A stretch of DNA of 64,000 nt from Larimichthys crocea (taxonomy: Eukaryota > Chordata > Actinopteri > Sciaenidae), in assembly GCF_000972845.2 (NCBI RefSeq), contig NC_040016.1, forward strand, positions 14,032,701 to 14,096,700, given 5' to 3'. Numbering within the stretch: the first letter of the stretch is position 1; each line of letters starts with the position of its first letter. The translations under genes were made by a program, and so were the position numbers. This document shows, piece after piece, positions 1 to 13,300 of the stretch. Under the pieces are notes generated by a model, which worked only from the letters and a program-made list of their open reading frames with translations, searched no databases and was not told the origin of the DNA.

Positions 1-1497
1 TTTGGTTTAGGTAGCCAAGTTTTATTACAGAACATTTGGCTGACATCTCCTCCCTGACAGTCACAGCTTCTTCCTCTGTTTCCCACGCTTGCTTTCTTGT
101 AGTGCGTGTCAAGGGGTCTGGGAGGGTTGATCAGACAAACGGACAAACAGTCGTTAGCAGAAACAAAAATTTCTAATTCGAAAAATTAGTCAAGTTATTT
201 GTTGCATTCGAAGCAGGAAGTTTTACATCATATCACAGTAGTGATGTTAACAAATAAATCAGACAATGCACAGGAAGTTTTCTAATATCCATGCAGTTGT
301 GTTCTTGGTTGGTTTTAAAATAAAGTCCTTTTTGTCTTTGTCTAGTTGATTCCAAGACGAGACCAAGAAATTCAAAAAGTGGTCTTGACCAATCTTGAGT
401 ACAACACCGCCTTTTACAGAGATTATTCTCAACCAACAAGCTTTTACAAACTGGCCTCCGCAGTGTATAATCTTAAAATGAATTTATTTTGTCATTCCAT
501 TGAGAAACTGCCTGTGTCCATCAGTGGCACAGTCACAGGTGGAGGCTGAGTGACAGCACTGTCTGTAACTTTCTCTGTGATTACGCAACATAGCTTAAGG
601 TACAGCTGTACAAATAAACTCTGACTGATTAATAGAATAATTAACCTGTATTTATGTTGACTTTTGTTAGCTGACGTCATGCCCATAAATTTATGATTTG
701 GGATGCTGGATTTGTCTGTCTCACTAGTTACCAGATGTAAAAATTAGGCATGGTGTAAACATAGTCTTCAAGGCGCTTGCCAAAATACACAGCTGACAAC
801 GCTTTATCACCTGCTGTGGAAGTGTTCGACACCTGACGTGTAAGCATTTCAGCTAAGAGTCGAGAGTGTTGCTGTAGAGTTTTATCTGTATATGTATATA
901 CACTATGAGTTAAGAAACAATTAAATTATTTTGGTCTACATTTAATTTAATTGTTATGCTTGCTCTCACTTTTCTCTCCCTTCCTTTTTTTCTTTCTCTT
1001 GCTTATTTTTTACTCTTTAACGAGGCTTTAATTTGTGTTTTGGGAGAACAAATAGAAACAGATATCACAGCTGAATCAAAACATTCACGATTTGTGACCC
1101 GAAAACATGACTGTAATTCGTGTAGGAGTCCCTGTGCACAATGATGGGGTGTGAACAGGGCAATTATTGTTCACCAGGTGTGCCGTAGATTCTGTTAAAT
1201 CGGTGTGCAATATGCATTGGCTCTAAGAAACGACAATAGTAGTGACAGAAAAGACGTGAATAACATGAGCTGATGCTTTTAACAAGAAAAAGGAAAATTA
1301 GACATAATAATATTTTACATCCAGTGACACATAACGAACACATAGCAGAATTGAAACTAGAGATGAGTGATAGGTCCTGTATCTGTCTCTGCTCGCCAGC
1401 TTTGTCTGCGTTCATACCGGTTTTAAAGTTTCCATTTTACAGGTATGCCGGTTTCAACATGATGAAACATGAACATCTCTCCTTTATTCACCCCTCT

Positions 1498-1543
1498 CAT
1501 CCTCCCTCCCTCCCTCCCTCCGTCCCTCCCTCCCAGATCGTCC
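1498..1543. repeat. (CCCT)n microsatellite
   Basis: This is a tetranucleotide tract of CCTC/CCCT units with one CGTC interruption, seen directly. Confidence 0.85.
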
Positions 1544-1686
1544 CTCATTATGCTCTTGAAGTGGTGCGTTGCCGGAGAGAGTGCTGCACTGGTTCTTTAT
1601 ATAACTGTAAAAGAGAGCAGAGAGAGTACAGTGCATCACAGTACAGTACCACTCACAGTGGGAGGACAGTGCTCACCTAAGTAATG

Positions 1687-1707
1687 CAGCAGCAGCAGCA
1701 GCAGCAG
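1687..1707. repeat. (CAG)7 triplet repeat
   Basis: Seven perfect CAG units are followed by an imperfect CCGTAGCAG. The tract is not in any supported coding sequence. Confidence 0.9.
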
Positions 1708-4085
1708 CCGTAGCAGCTATTTACTGTAATTATTTGAACCCATTAAAGGAGCCGGCAAAAGTGGAGCTTTCGTAAAAGTAGCCAGACCTGAGCTCCTCTT
1801 GTTTGTCAATGTCATGACTGTGTCAGATGTAATTTATCTGCATGAGTTTCACTTCTGTCAATCAGACAGAGAGCATGAGGAGAATCTCATTAAAAGAAGA
1901 TGGAGGCAGGGCCATTACTGGAATAAGTCTGCGCTGCATTCAAGGCAGCATAATGACAGCTTGTCTCATCGAGAAAATCAAGTTTTGGGTTAATGCTGCA
2001 AACAGACAGCACTAACAAATATCTACTTAATGTTTTAAAGACATATTTCTTGTCCGGTAAATCATTTTCTGTCCAGGGTGTGCTGGTACTTGCAGTTTCT
2101 CTACAAGAGGAAGTGTTGAGTTGTTTCGGCTGTGACCCTTAACTCGCCCTGGGATCGCGTCCATGTTTGGTTGATGCAATTTGACTGTCAGCAATGTTGT
2201 ATACTCTTGTTTTACAGCTTTTATAGCCCTCATTGTACAGTGTGGAAATCGCTTCTTAGAAATGGCATGACCATTGAGAAGATTGCTTTTTTCTGCTGCC
2301 AACGAGTTATTTATTTATAACCAAATAACTTCCCTATCTGATCTCTCCGTCACTGCAGTAATGTTAATAATTTCTCTGAAATGTTTGTATGCTTATTCAA
2401 CAATAGGGCTATTAAATGTACAGATTTTCTTGCTGACAGGATGTGGGGCAGTAGTGTCTGAGAAAAATGTTGGTGCAGGCGCCTAAAGCTGAGACCCAAT
2501 CAAGCTCATATTTCTGCCCATATTTCCCATATCTTAGAGATCTGACCCAGGCTGAACATGACTAAATATGAGAACTGAACCTGACCCGAGACTTGAGGCT
2601 ACAAGTAAGAGTACGATTTAGTCGATTTAGCTTTACACTCCTATAACACTGCAAGACTGACGATGCAGGAAAAGGTCCCAAACTGATGTAGCAGAACCCG
2701 AGATATCGTTGTTTTTATTGCACACATTCCTTTTCAATGCCAAAACCTTGAGCCTTCATCACTTACAATGCAACATGACCGCTGAGGTCGGTTGCTGTTG
2801 GCGTAGCCAATGTAGCCTTGAGCTGCTAAACCTCAAGCTGAGATGCGGAGTGGGCTATAGACATCTGGTGAGTTTACTTCTTTCTAACTCCAAACCCCAA
2901 GATTTTGTTTTATTTTTCAACTCTTCAGACCCAGTCGACACAGATCCAAGTGATATCACTTGAGGCAACTTATAGCCCTCCTTGTGACCTGGAATCATAC
3001 TTTGATGTGTAAAATTGTTCCCCTTTAAAAGCTGATCTGGGCTGACGGTTCAAATTGGAGACTTGTCCGTGGTTCAACACTATACTTTTACATAATTTTA
3101 ACCATGACAGCTCATTAACATGTCAAGCTATCTCAACACATTGGCTACACTTGTACTCCTACTCTTCCCTTTATATCTTCTTGGAACACATAACATGTAC
3201 AGACGTAAATGAGTGACGCACTCAGGTCGATGTACATTTCTTAGAGTACATAACATTTTGATGTAAGCAATGCTGAGCCTGTCATACACCTACACCCACA
3301 CCAACACCTGATACATTGTCGGGAAACAGGATTTGTTGGAGCCAAAATTAGCTGTCAACTTGTGAACAGCAACCAGAAATGTGCTGTTCTGGGTACCAGG
3401 GTGAAGCATCTTCATTAGCAAGCAGTGCGAAACACGTTTTCAGTGGGCTTCAGTCGAAAAGACAACACCGGAAATGTCACTGAGCTGTTGATTAATTCCT
3501 TTAACTACCCCCATTTATGATGAACTCTCATCTAGTTTTAATTACTAGAAATTATGAGCGGGAAACATTTCCTGTTACATGAACATGTCATGATGATGAT
3601 GGGCATGAGGGAAACCCTGTCATCATGTTGCCAGGAAACCAGAAAGTAATCAGTTGGTAATGTCGATCATCCTGTCCCCCATCTCCTCAAACAGGGTGGG
3701 GCCTTCATTTCCGTTATTTCACCTCTGCTGTCACTGTAATATCCTGTCTGAATTACCATGAGGTGAATGACTCACTTGATGGTGCAACGGTGGAGGAAGG
3801 GATAGCGGAAATGAACCAGAGCCATTGTAGAAGGAGGGATGAGAAGCTAGAGCAACACTGGAGGAGACCAGGGGAGAAGAGGGGGAGATATTTATAGCTG
3901 GCTCAGCTCGGCACGGCTCGGCTCGGCTCACAGCGCTGTCTTTAAGATGCTCCTTTTCCACCAACACTCCTTCTCGCCTCCTCACTTTGCTGATTCTCTT
4001 TCTCTCTCCCTCACTGTCAGCTTTCATGCGCACATATGCCATTATTACCTGCTAGCTGAGTGGATAGGAAAGACAGTTTAGGTCA

Positions 4086-4600
4086 TGTGGGGGCACAGTT
4101 AATGGATACATGTAAGTATGGCACAATAAAGCTCCATACCTACGCTTAGCTTAGCATAAAGACTGGAAACAAGTGAAAACAGCTAGCCTGGCTCTGTCCA
4201 AAGGTAACAAAACCAGAAGAAACTCTTTAATTATTATTATTATTATTAATATGTTTGGTCTTGCTTCTTTCGTACAAAAACTTCAATGTAAAAACGGCAG
4301 TTCGCTTCCTGGGTGTTACGTGTCGACTATTTTTTGGCTAAGAGCAGTTGCCAGGCAACCGGCTGAGACACATAATGACCCATAAAACCGTAACAACATT
4401 TTTACACTTTGTTTTTTGTATACGTGTTACCTTTTGACAGAGCCGGATTATCTGTTTCCTCCTTCTTCCAGTCTTAAGTTAAAATAGTTATTTAGCGTAC
4501 ATACAATAGTAGTATCAATCTTCTCATCAAACTTCTCGTCAGATTGTGATCAAAGAGATGGGTTGTGTTTTTCAAGTTTTTTTTTTTCATGGTGAACAAA
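4086..4600. mobile_element. Teleost fold-back repeat relic
   Basis: The ends are inverted repeats. 4160-4208 (GACTGGAAAC … GGTAAC) is matched in reverse by 4426-4475 (GTTACC … CCAGTC), about 50 bp each with several mismatches. Phrases such as AGCTTAGCATAAAGACTGG and CTGGCTCTGTCCAAAGGTAA belong to a widespread fish repeat that I recognise from memory. Related sequence continues at about 4960-5040. There is no coding capacity. Confidence 0.65.
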
Positions 4601-5189
4601 TAACATGTTCTTTCTTTACCACACATAAAAAAACACACACACGGTGTATGAGGAAGGGAAGTGGCAGTTTCGGTTTAAGCAATCGGATATGTAACCGTCA
4701 CAGACTTTAGAAACCACAGCAAAGATGCAGTAATACAAACCCTGTGTGTGTGTGTGACTATAGAAGACGATGAGGGGAAGTCTTAGGCATAGCAAAACCA
4801 AAAAACAAAAAGAAACAAACAGTTGCTACAGTGTTGTTCCGAACACTTCTTCTTCTTCAGAAAGGGTTTTTGGTCATCGAGTCAGGCACTTCATTTTAAG
4901 TTCCCTTATGTAGCATTGAAAAGCAGAAGCCTGTAGAAAAACCCAATACATTTATCTTTGTGCTAAGCTCAGCGTCTGCTGACTGTAGCTTCATGTGTAA
5001 CGTGTGAAATCATATGAACTGTCCAAAATGTTCATTACAGCAGTGCTTCTCAACCATCCCAGCAGCCTGTAGGTCTACTGGTTGTAACTAGTTCAACCAA
5101 AGTGTTTTTCCCCCTATTTTTTGTCATTTGAATAATTTATATAGACTTAACCATGTTGTTTGTTTCTCTGTGCCCTGCGATATCTAAGC

Positions 5190-5305
5190 TGGTAACTTGG
5201 GTGTTTCCCGCCTCAGTTACCAAAGTCAGCTGAAATAGGCTCCAGCCCTACCGTGGCCCTGATGAGGATAAACGGTTACAGATAATGGATGTATGGATGG
5301 ACTTA
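5190..5305 (+). mobile_element. 3' end of teleost SINE/L2-like repeat
   Basis: The words GGCTCCAGCCCTACC, CCTGATGAGGATAAACGG and the tail ATGGATGTATGGATGG are the 3' end of a very common fish element. It is truncated. Confidence 0.65.
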
Positions 5306-5529
5306 ACCAGTAAAATTATCCAGTAATTCACAAGAGTTCGGTAAATAATAAGAGTTAAGTCTAAATAAACATAATTTTGTGGAGTAGAAGTATACTGAAC
5401 TGCTTTATTTCTGTTGCTAATAATCTCACAACCATAATATTTATCTCAGGTTGGGAACTATTACAGTACAACAAATACTGCAGGTTACATTGTAACCTGT
5501 ATAATATCCATCTATTTTCGGTCAAAGCT

Positions 5530-5735
5530 GACACGGGCAAGAGGGTAAACCCTGGATGAGTCGCCAGTTCATCACAGGGCCGACACAGACAAACAACCAT
5601 ACACACTCACTTACGGGCAATTGAGAGTCATCAATGACTAGGAGAGTACCCGGAGAGAGCCAGACTCTCCTGGGTTGGAACGAGAAACTTCTTAATGTGG
5701 GGCGGCAGTGCTAACCACTTCACCACCGTGAATAA
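5530..5735 (-). mobile_element. Same SINE/L2-like repeat, opposite orientation
   Basis: CGCCAGTTCATCACAGGGC, ACTTACGGGCAATTGAGAG, AGTACCCGGAG and CAGTGCTAACCACTTCACCA are reverse-strand landmarks of the same family. It stands in inverted orientation to the copy at 5190-5305. Confidence 0.7.
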
Positions 5736-5745
5736 TATAATACTA

Positions 5746-8477
5746 TGTCAATCAAAATATTTCTTCTACATTCATTCTAACTCCTACTAAGAGATTTGAA
5801 TGTGGTAAGAAATAAATAGGAAACGTGTTAAAGAAAAAAATATTTCAATATTTATTTGTGGTATAAACATGTCTTGTGTTGTTTCAATATACTGTACAAT
5901 ACATAGGGTCAATCGTATTTCCTTCAGTAGACAGAAAAGTGAAACTGCCCTGGTTAACATCCCCCTTGTTTTTCACACACAGACAGATTGCATCTTTTTT
6001 TCTTTTTTTTAAAAACCGTTTACAGCACAATACAAAACAGCTATTCAACGTGTGTTTTAAGCTGTAACACGATGCAAGATGTATTGTCAAAAAAATCCCT
6101 GAAAAATTCCTCACTGAGGTAACATTTTTAAAATCATTTACTTTTTCTTTCACTTTGTATTCAACGCCGTCCACCGCTCTCACGCTCATTCACGTCTTTC
6201 CCTCCCGAACACATTCTCACCCAGATGTAGCTACAAGTTTTAAGGACACAGAAACGGCCGTTCCCGTGATCTGGCAAATTTACAAACAGAGAAAAAGATT
6301 TGATTTCTCTTTCATTGTTACAAAGACACAAAAACACAAGAAAGCAGCTTGAAATCAACCATATTCTTTTTTAAATAGAAAAGCTCCGTACTGAAATATA
6401 TTTCAATCCTAGGGTGCAAGTGATCAAGTCCTCAAAGGTTTTTCTTATTGTTAAGTGGGATATGACTACAGACAAGGGAAGTCCATTCAGGCATGGTAGT
6501 ATTATCTTCATCTCTGATGCTATAATAATAGGAGAGGAACTTTTGCATATAAATTCATAACATATATATACTTAGATATATATTCATATTGAAAGGCCAC
6601 AGGAATAGCATAGAGCACATCATATCAAAACAAGACGGAAAAAGACCATGTAATTATTAAAGCCGGGTGGTGTAATCGTCTATTGTGAAACATAACTGGC
6701 ATGCTGAACCACAGCTCTGACCGTGTGACGCAGTGTCTGCGTGCGTGTGTGTTAGTGAGGGCCTCTTTCAGGTTGGTAAAGGGCACGTAAGCCCGACATT
6801 TTGGACACCCCAGGTGAAATGTTACTTCAGTCCACAAGAGCCATAATCGAGCTGGATCTTGTATAATTATACAGAATAGATATAGTACAAAAGAAGAAGA
6901 TTTTAAAAACGTTGACGTCTTGGATCTACAAAATACTGCAAAAAGGTGTTTTGATATATTGCAGAGTAACAAAGAGGACCTTGTGTGACCCGTTACGGCA
7001 AAAAGACAGCTCGCTGTCCGTTATTACCATGTTCTGATTCAAATAACAGATAAAGAAATGTTTTTTGTTTTTTTTTTATACAATGTTTTTCTAAAGTGAG
7101 ATATAAAGAGTATTGAACAGTCAGCATTAGAAACAAGTTAGAAAGATTATATAAGGCCAGCTAAAACCAACCCTGTTCAGATTCAACTGCTGTCCCCTCT
7201 GAAACCCAGTCCATTGTTTCCTGTGTAGACCCCGTCCACATCATCGCTTTCAAAACAAATTCCTGTAGTTTGCCATTAATAACGGGACCCATGCAAGAAG
7301 AAGTGTCCATTCTTCTTTTATTTGTGACATTTACACCAACTCCAGGCCTGAGGAAGAAGTTGGTTGAAAATGTCACAAATAAAAGAAAAAACTAAAAAGG
7401 AGCTGTGACTCTAGTCAAGCATCTATCCCACAGAGCTTTTGTGGCTGTGCATTATTTAATATTTTTCTAAAATCGCAACTTGTGAATGAGCAGTGGTTGT
7501 GAGCAGATAGTCCTTTCTTTCTCCTCAGGGGGAAAAAACAATTTAAGTGCTTTATGAATATGAAATTCCAAACTTTAATTAAAATAAATAAAGTAATTCT
7601 GCTCACTGTGTGATGGACATCATGGCTGCCAATTTATTACAACAGCAAGAGTGTTTTTTCTGTAGACAGATTCACACTCCAACAACTGCCTCTGTGTTTT
7701 TAGGCCCACTGGTTTCGTTTCATGATTTGTTTATCTCTTTACTTCACGTCATATTTTTTTGAATGAAGCCTGCCCACATATTAGGGCGTTGATTACACTC
7801 ATGAATATAAGGTACTAATCAAGTTAAAACGAGTGATTCACAACAACGTTTGTGCTGCTACAAGCTGAATCAGATTAAAATGTTCTTGCATGACACCCAA
7901 TGTAGCTACAGTACAGACGCTGCCAATAGTCCAAGTTGTTGCTGCAGTGTTGTTCCACTCATAGGAAGAAACCTACTGACAACTACTGCAGCAGACGTCT
8001 TTCTTTTTAAGGTGTTTCAGATGTGAACAGGGTCTAAGAAAACTCCTTAACTACATGCTGTGTACCGCTGTTTTCAGCAGCAACAGCAGTTAAAAAAACG
8101 GTCCCCATCGACCAACTTCCCACCTGGTAAAGCAACATCCAACCTGTGGTTATGTAATGTTAGAGAGCATACAGTACCACAGCATGCTCAGGTATACAAA
8201 ATAATATATATATTTATATTTATTTATTTATATAAATTTGTGTTCAATATATCTTTCATATAATATACCCAAGGCTTAAGGGTGAATCAACTCAGACAAA
8301 CTTTTCTTTGACAAAACGGGTGATCCCTTTACAGAAAGACCTTCTTTCCGCTTTCTCCAATGCAGTTAAGGGACGTGGCGCTATTTAAGTAGCTAAGTGC
8401 AGTCTGTAGTTGAGGCCAGTCCCAGTTCACAACACTATAATCCAACCATAATCACAGCCCCCTTGTCATGCAGTCCT
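5746..8477. other. Gene-free AT-rich stretch beyond dusp7
   Basis: No supported gene. It contains the hairpin at 7314-7386 and an AT-rich TTTATT run near 8213-8240. Part of it could be an extended dusp7 3' UTR. Confidence 0.5.
7314..7386. repeat. Hairpin with 19-bp perfect stem
   Basis: The arms are TCTTTTATTTGTGACATTT (7314-7332) and its exact reverse complement (7368-7386). A further 6-bp pairing (CCAACT/AGTTGG) lies inside, around a 16-base loop. Each arm carries an AATAAA, one per strand. Confidence 0.85.
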
Positions 8478-8483
8478 TTTATT
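8478..8483 (-). terminator. Candidate dusp7 polyadenylation signal (AATAAA)
   Basis: This is the first canonical AATAAA downstream of the dusp7 stop on the minus strand, about 1.54 kb after it. The bases downstream on that strand include short GT-rich words. Use of the site is inferred only. Confidence 0.35.
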
Positions 8484-9438
8484 GACAAATTTGTACCTAA
8501 AAGGAACCAAAGACAGGACTACAAATGAACAACTTCCTCTTAGGCGAAAGGAGGAGTAAGATAATACAAGAGTGTTGAGGCACTTCCTTGCCCAAGGTTG
8601 CCAAGATAAGCTGCCCAAAAAGATGTTAACACTGCTTTAGCATCCCCCAACCTCTCATTCAAGTCTCTACCTCAAAGTACAAAAGTCAGAGCTGTTAGAG
8701 GTTGCAATGAACCACATCAGACTGAAATGAAACAACTGAAATAATCAAAACAGCTGGTGGAAACAACCGGTACTTCTTGTTAGGCAATTCGTTAAACAGT
8801 CATAAGGGGAAGGAAGTAGGAACTTGGAACTTGAAGTTGAAAACAGTTGGCCAAATATCAAATCTACCCAACCACGATTCAACTGATAAGTCCTAACCCT
8901 CCATGCCCTAACCCAAACCTTTGCTTCAGGGCCCGAGTTCCTGCTCCCTCCCCACTCCACTGTGCAGCTGTTGGGACTCGTCGCAGCCTGGGACTGGCCT
9001 CTCCTCTCCGCTCGTCTTCTCTGAATGTCTCTTTATCTGCCTGCTTTCAAGCACTGGCTCCAAGTGCCAACAAGTCAATGGCTACACCACTGTGCAAACT
9101 GCATTAGGTCATTACAAACCTAAAAGAAAAACGAAACTTCAAAAAAAAGAAAAAAAAAGAAAGAAAAAAAAGAGGACAACTCGGAATATCACAACAACGT
9201 TCCTTTTTGTTGGCGTCACCACAACCATCCCCCTTCTTTAGTTTTACATTCTCTTAAGCCATTAATGGATTGGATAGATATGATTTCTATGCGTATATAT
9301 TTATATAAGGTATAGATTTGTGCGTAAATGTACACAAAAATATACAAAAATGCATATAGACATACTGAATTTGTTACGGACTGCCCATACGTTTTCTGCT
9401 ATGTACGTTAACATACAGTACAGTACAAACATACATAC

Positions 9439-9440
<2 letters not shown>

Positions 9441-9475
<35 letters not shown>
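9441..9475. repeat. (TG)n microsatellite
   Basis: An uninterrupted TG run inside the probable dusp7 3' UTR. Confidence 0.95.
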
Positions 9476-9477
<2 letters not shown>

Positions 9478-10026
9478 TCCTTGGTTTATAAAACTCTACA
9501 TTCAGTAGAGCGAGATTTCCTACAAGTAAATCCCAGATTCTCCACTTGGCACCAGTCAGCTCAGCTCAAGAGCCGAGACAGAAAGACAGAGAGGATGTTG
9601 TTGTCTCATAAATCGAGCGCTGTAGATTTTTCCATGTTCCTATCTTTGTATGAAGCTGTCTGTCCTGATGCCGCCTTTCGCTCAGTTTCTCAGTCAGTTA
9701 AGTCTCCACGTTACAAGACAAGTCGATAGGGGTTCTTCCTCCCTCGATTTCAATCAAATCCGAGGAGGACGCCATCGTAAAAACCCGTCTGTCAGTTCTG
9801 GGTTTCAAAAAAACCCTCCCTTTTCCCCCTTTCAACGTGGCATCTGTAACTTCCCCTGTCCCTCCACCGTTGCTCTGTAGCCAGGCTCTCAGACAACGAG
9901 CCACCGGGAGGCTAAAACATTCATTAAAACTGGCTGCTGGCCTCCAGTGCAGCCGCTTGTTGCCATGGTAACAACAACACCTCGACCCCCCTCTCCATAA
10001 AAAGGGACAGTCTCCATGTCTAATTT

Positions 10027-10343
10027 TCATGTGGACTCCAGTGTGTCCAGTTGAAACACGTTGTGATTGGTCGGGGTGGTGAAGAAGAGCTGGTCGTGCG
10101 GCGGGGAGGTCGAGCGGTTGTCGCAGGGGCTGTTGAGTCCCAGCGTCCGCTCAAAGTCCAGGAGTTGGCCCATGAAATTGAAGTTTGGGGAAATGTTGGA
10201 TTTTTTCCGCTTGACGAAGTCATACGCGTCGTTAAGCGACAGGTTCAGCTTCTGCATCAGGTAGGCCACCGTGACGGTCACCGACCGGCTGATCCCGGCC
10301 AGGCAGTGCACCAGGATGCCACACTTTTTGGAGCGCGCCTCGT
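10027..10343 (-). CDS. dusp7: dusp7 coding exon 3 (catalytic loop and C-terminus)
   Basis: The acceptor is CTACCTCAG|ACGAGG; its first two bases complete Asp280. The exon encodes [20 protein letters not shown], then the helices carrying YLMQKLNLS and [14 protein letters not shown], and ends with LDTLEST followed by TGA at 10029-10027. The HC(x5)R signature of Cys-based phosphatases is intact. The short tail between SPCDNR and the end ([14 protein letters not shown]) is the most variable part of the family, and here it resembles DUSP7 with a small insertion. Confidence 0.95.
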
Positions 10344-13300
10344 CTGAGGTAGCGGAGGACGACGGGAGTGGAGAGGACGGGAAAAAGAGAAGAGGGGGAA
10401 AAGAGGATTAGATTAGTGTTAAAACCTGTTTCGGTAATACACCTTCAAATTACTTTAAAACCAATCCTTTCAGGTAGGAGTGCATAATATGTTGGAAACC
10501 AACATCATAATACAACAATATTTCTTTGTGAATTGAGATTTAATAATGTTTTCATTTTCACATGTCATTTGTTTGGTTTAATGTGATTTTATAGGGTTGA
10601 TATTGCTGTTGATTATACTGTAAAATTTAATATGGAGCCAAGGAAGAGTAATAACTAATACGGATCCTAATAAACGACGAAAACATTTCAGAATAACACA
10701 ATATGATAAATATGCTAAATCGCATTTAAAAATAGTATTTTTTAAAGCCTATGTTCACAATAAGCTTGTTACTATGAGCGACGGGATCCTGCCTGAAAAT
10801 GAGGACATTTTCGGTTTCACGCGGCATATTTCTGCATTTCCGTTTTTTTCTCAGTGGTTTGAAGTCAGCCCAGTTAAAAAAAAAAAAAAAAGTGACGCCA
10901 TATCACTCTTTGATCTGATGTCTGATACATCAGAAGGTTTTCAGTGTGAAATAATACCTAAAAATGTTAAATTTGTTCCACTTATTTAATGATTACCATT
11001 TAATCATTGTGGCTTAAAAGCTTCACATGTAATGAAAACGTGTAACGCAGGTGTAACATAGCATATTTTATTAGTATTTAATTACGACTACATTAGGAAA
11101 ATTAATTTCAGTTCACTGAAAGTCAACCGGCCCTACTTCAAGTGATATATTTCCTTTTCTCAATGACACCAGAAAGCCACATTTCATTCTGCTTTCTAGC
11201 TCTCAGGAAAACCTGAATAAAAACAAACATCTTACATTATTAACGGGCTACATCCATCCAACTTCTATCAGTTTCGAGCCTTTGCACTCGCATCACTACA
11301 GGCCATTAGAGTGAAAGTGCCTCTTTCCTTTCTTTCTCGCTCACGCTCCCTTTCATCCTCTCCTTTATCTCTCTCTCTGCCTCTCCTCACTCTCTTTGCC
11401 TGCATCTCTTGTTCTAGGATTGGGGTCAGTTGGCTCACGAGCTCAGGCTGCCAAGCCAAACGCCAAATCGAATTGTGATGTGATGTGTGCTCACTTTCTC
11501 GATAAAAGGAACCAGGAGAAATCCTCATGTTCCCCCTCCACAATCTTGAATACATCAAGAAACACGTTCATTCAGTAATTCCAGATATTTAAGGAATCCA
11601 CAGTTAAGGAAACAGAACAGAGCAAGGTCACATCTGGGTCTCCTTTTCAGCCTGAGCGGCTCACCTTTACCCATAATTACCCTGCTGTTCCTAAAAAGAC
11701 TTGATGTAATCCCTGCACATTACAGCCCGCCAGACAGCACCATTTAACATCAGCACGGAGCAACCTCTGTGCTCTGGCATATGTTACACTTCCTCCCACC
11801 TAAGCAGAGACATTCATCTAGAAAAGACGTTCTCATTGACTCATCACAGTGGGAATTTAATCCGGGAAGCAGTCACAAAGAATGATGGGAATGATGGGAA
11901 ATACTGAAAATATGAGACGAGATGGGGGCTTAAGTTCTTGTGGCTTTAGTATGATGCCATCCTCAAAGAATCTACGTCCATGTTTTATTCAAAACGTTCC
12001 TCTATGTTTGGGAATTCATATTAGAACAGTAAAACAGACAGCTCACTGTTCAAACGCAGCTCACTAAAAGAGATTTTTTTTATGATTTGCAACTAATTTT
12101 GTCCACAAAATTATATGACAGAAATGATTTGTGTTCAAATGTAGAATAAATGTAGACAAAGAAAGTAATGGAGGGCAGACTTAACATCAACAACAAATCT
12201 AACGCTCAAGTCGGTCGTTGATTTATTGACCGGTTGATAGTTTTATTTTTATTTAGCGTTAACTGCTTTGGTGCTTCAAATATTCAGAGTTTGAAAGAAA
12301 GATTGGTTGGATAAGTAATCTGACAACACTACTTTGGTCTCTGGAAACTTTTCACAAACATTTTAATATTCTGACATATAAATATGTATAATAATCATGC
12401 AGCATTAATAACAAACACAGCTAAAATTATTAGTCATTTAACAGAAAATACACCATCATCAACAGTTTTGATGATGGTGTATTTATTTAATTAAGCAAAA
12501 ATTCCAAATATTTGATAGTTCAAGCTCCTCAGATATGAAGATTTGCTTCTATTTTCTGACATTTTATGAGACTGAAACCCCACTGTAACTGTAACTAAAA
12601 CATAACATAATATAATGTGGAGTTCTCTCCACCTTTACTTACCAATGAATGAAATGGCCTCAGGGAAAAACTGAGAGAGGTTCTGGCTCCAGTGATCAGA
12701 GATGGGGATCTGTTTGTACTTGAAGTCCCCTTCGTGCTCGAACATGTTGGGCAGGTTGGGCGTCACGTTGAGGATGTACTTGATATTGTACTTGCTTAGC
12801 ACATCCAGATTGGTGGAGTCTTTGGCACAGCCCAGGTAAAGATACGGCAGGATCTGGACGGGAAACGCTGGCTGGTTGTTGGGGAGCGGACTGCCCTCCG
12901 ACTCTGTTGCGCTGCCTGGCTCGCGGTCAGATTCCCCGTCTGAACAGTCTGAGCTGATGCGGAGTCCTCCCAGGCCGAGGACAGAAGCTGGCGGGGAGCT
13001 GCTGGGACAGGAGCAGTCCAGATTGGTCTCGCAGTGCTCGGGGTACTCCGACTGGAACTTGTTGAAGCCCCCTGGAAAAGAGCAGAAAGGGGGCAAATTT
13101 AGGATAAAACCAAGAAAATCAGATGACTGGGTGGTATAAAGAATTTGTTAGAGTAAGACCACAGGCAGGCTAAAATGTGTACAGCCTTTAGGTTTTTTTT
13201 TTTGGAACAGGTGTGAATAAATAACTCGATAAATAAAATTCAGTTAGAAAAAATAACAATGATTAAACTAGTTACTATCAAATCCACTTAAATTGTGTCA

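Larger units (their letters stand above)
1..4085. other. Gene-free DNA downstream of dusp7
   Basis: No supported gene. Simple sequence only: a CCCT tract at about 1498-1543, seven CAG triplets at 1687-1707, and GGCTC-like repeats at about 3898-3932. Confidence 0.6.
8478..10026 (-). other. dusp7: Probable dusp7 3' untranslated region
   Basis: This is the stretch between the dusp7 stop codon and the first AATAAA on the minus strand (read as TTTATT at 8478-8483). It has no supported coding sequence and includes a (TG)n tract. A length of about 1.5 kb is reasonable for this gene family, but the true cleavage site cannot be seen. Further AATAAA words around 8213-8235 and 7318-7323 could extend it. 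Confidence 0.45.
10344..12642 (-). other. dusp7: dusp7 intron 2
   Basis: This is a 2.3-kb GT/AG intron with no exon-like reading frame that continues the protein. It contains a relic of a dispersed teleost repeat (about 12180-12625) with a perfect 16-bp hairpin at 12447-12483, and a poly-A run near 10877-10891. Confidence 0.9.

Noticed and set aside
9320..9729. Open frames made of CVCVCV repeats at TG microsatellites (also at 24.2, 29.6-30.0, 46.6, 59.5 and 62.4 kb)
   Set aside because: Translated dinucleotide repeats have no stop in two frames. There is no splice or homology support.
10051..10347. 98-codon plus-strand frame
   Set aside because: It is antisense to dusp7 exon 3, open only because the exon is GC-rich.
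12876..13139. 87-codon plus-strand frame
   Set aside because: It is antisense to dusp7 exon 2 and runs across its acceptor.
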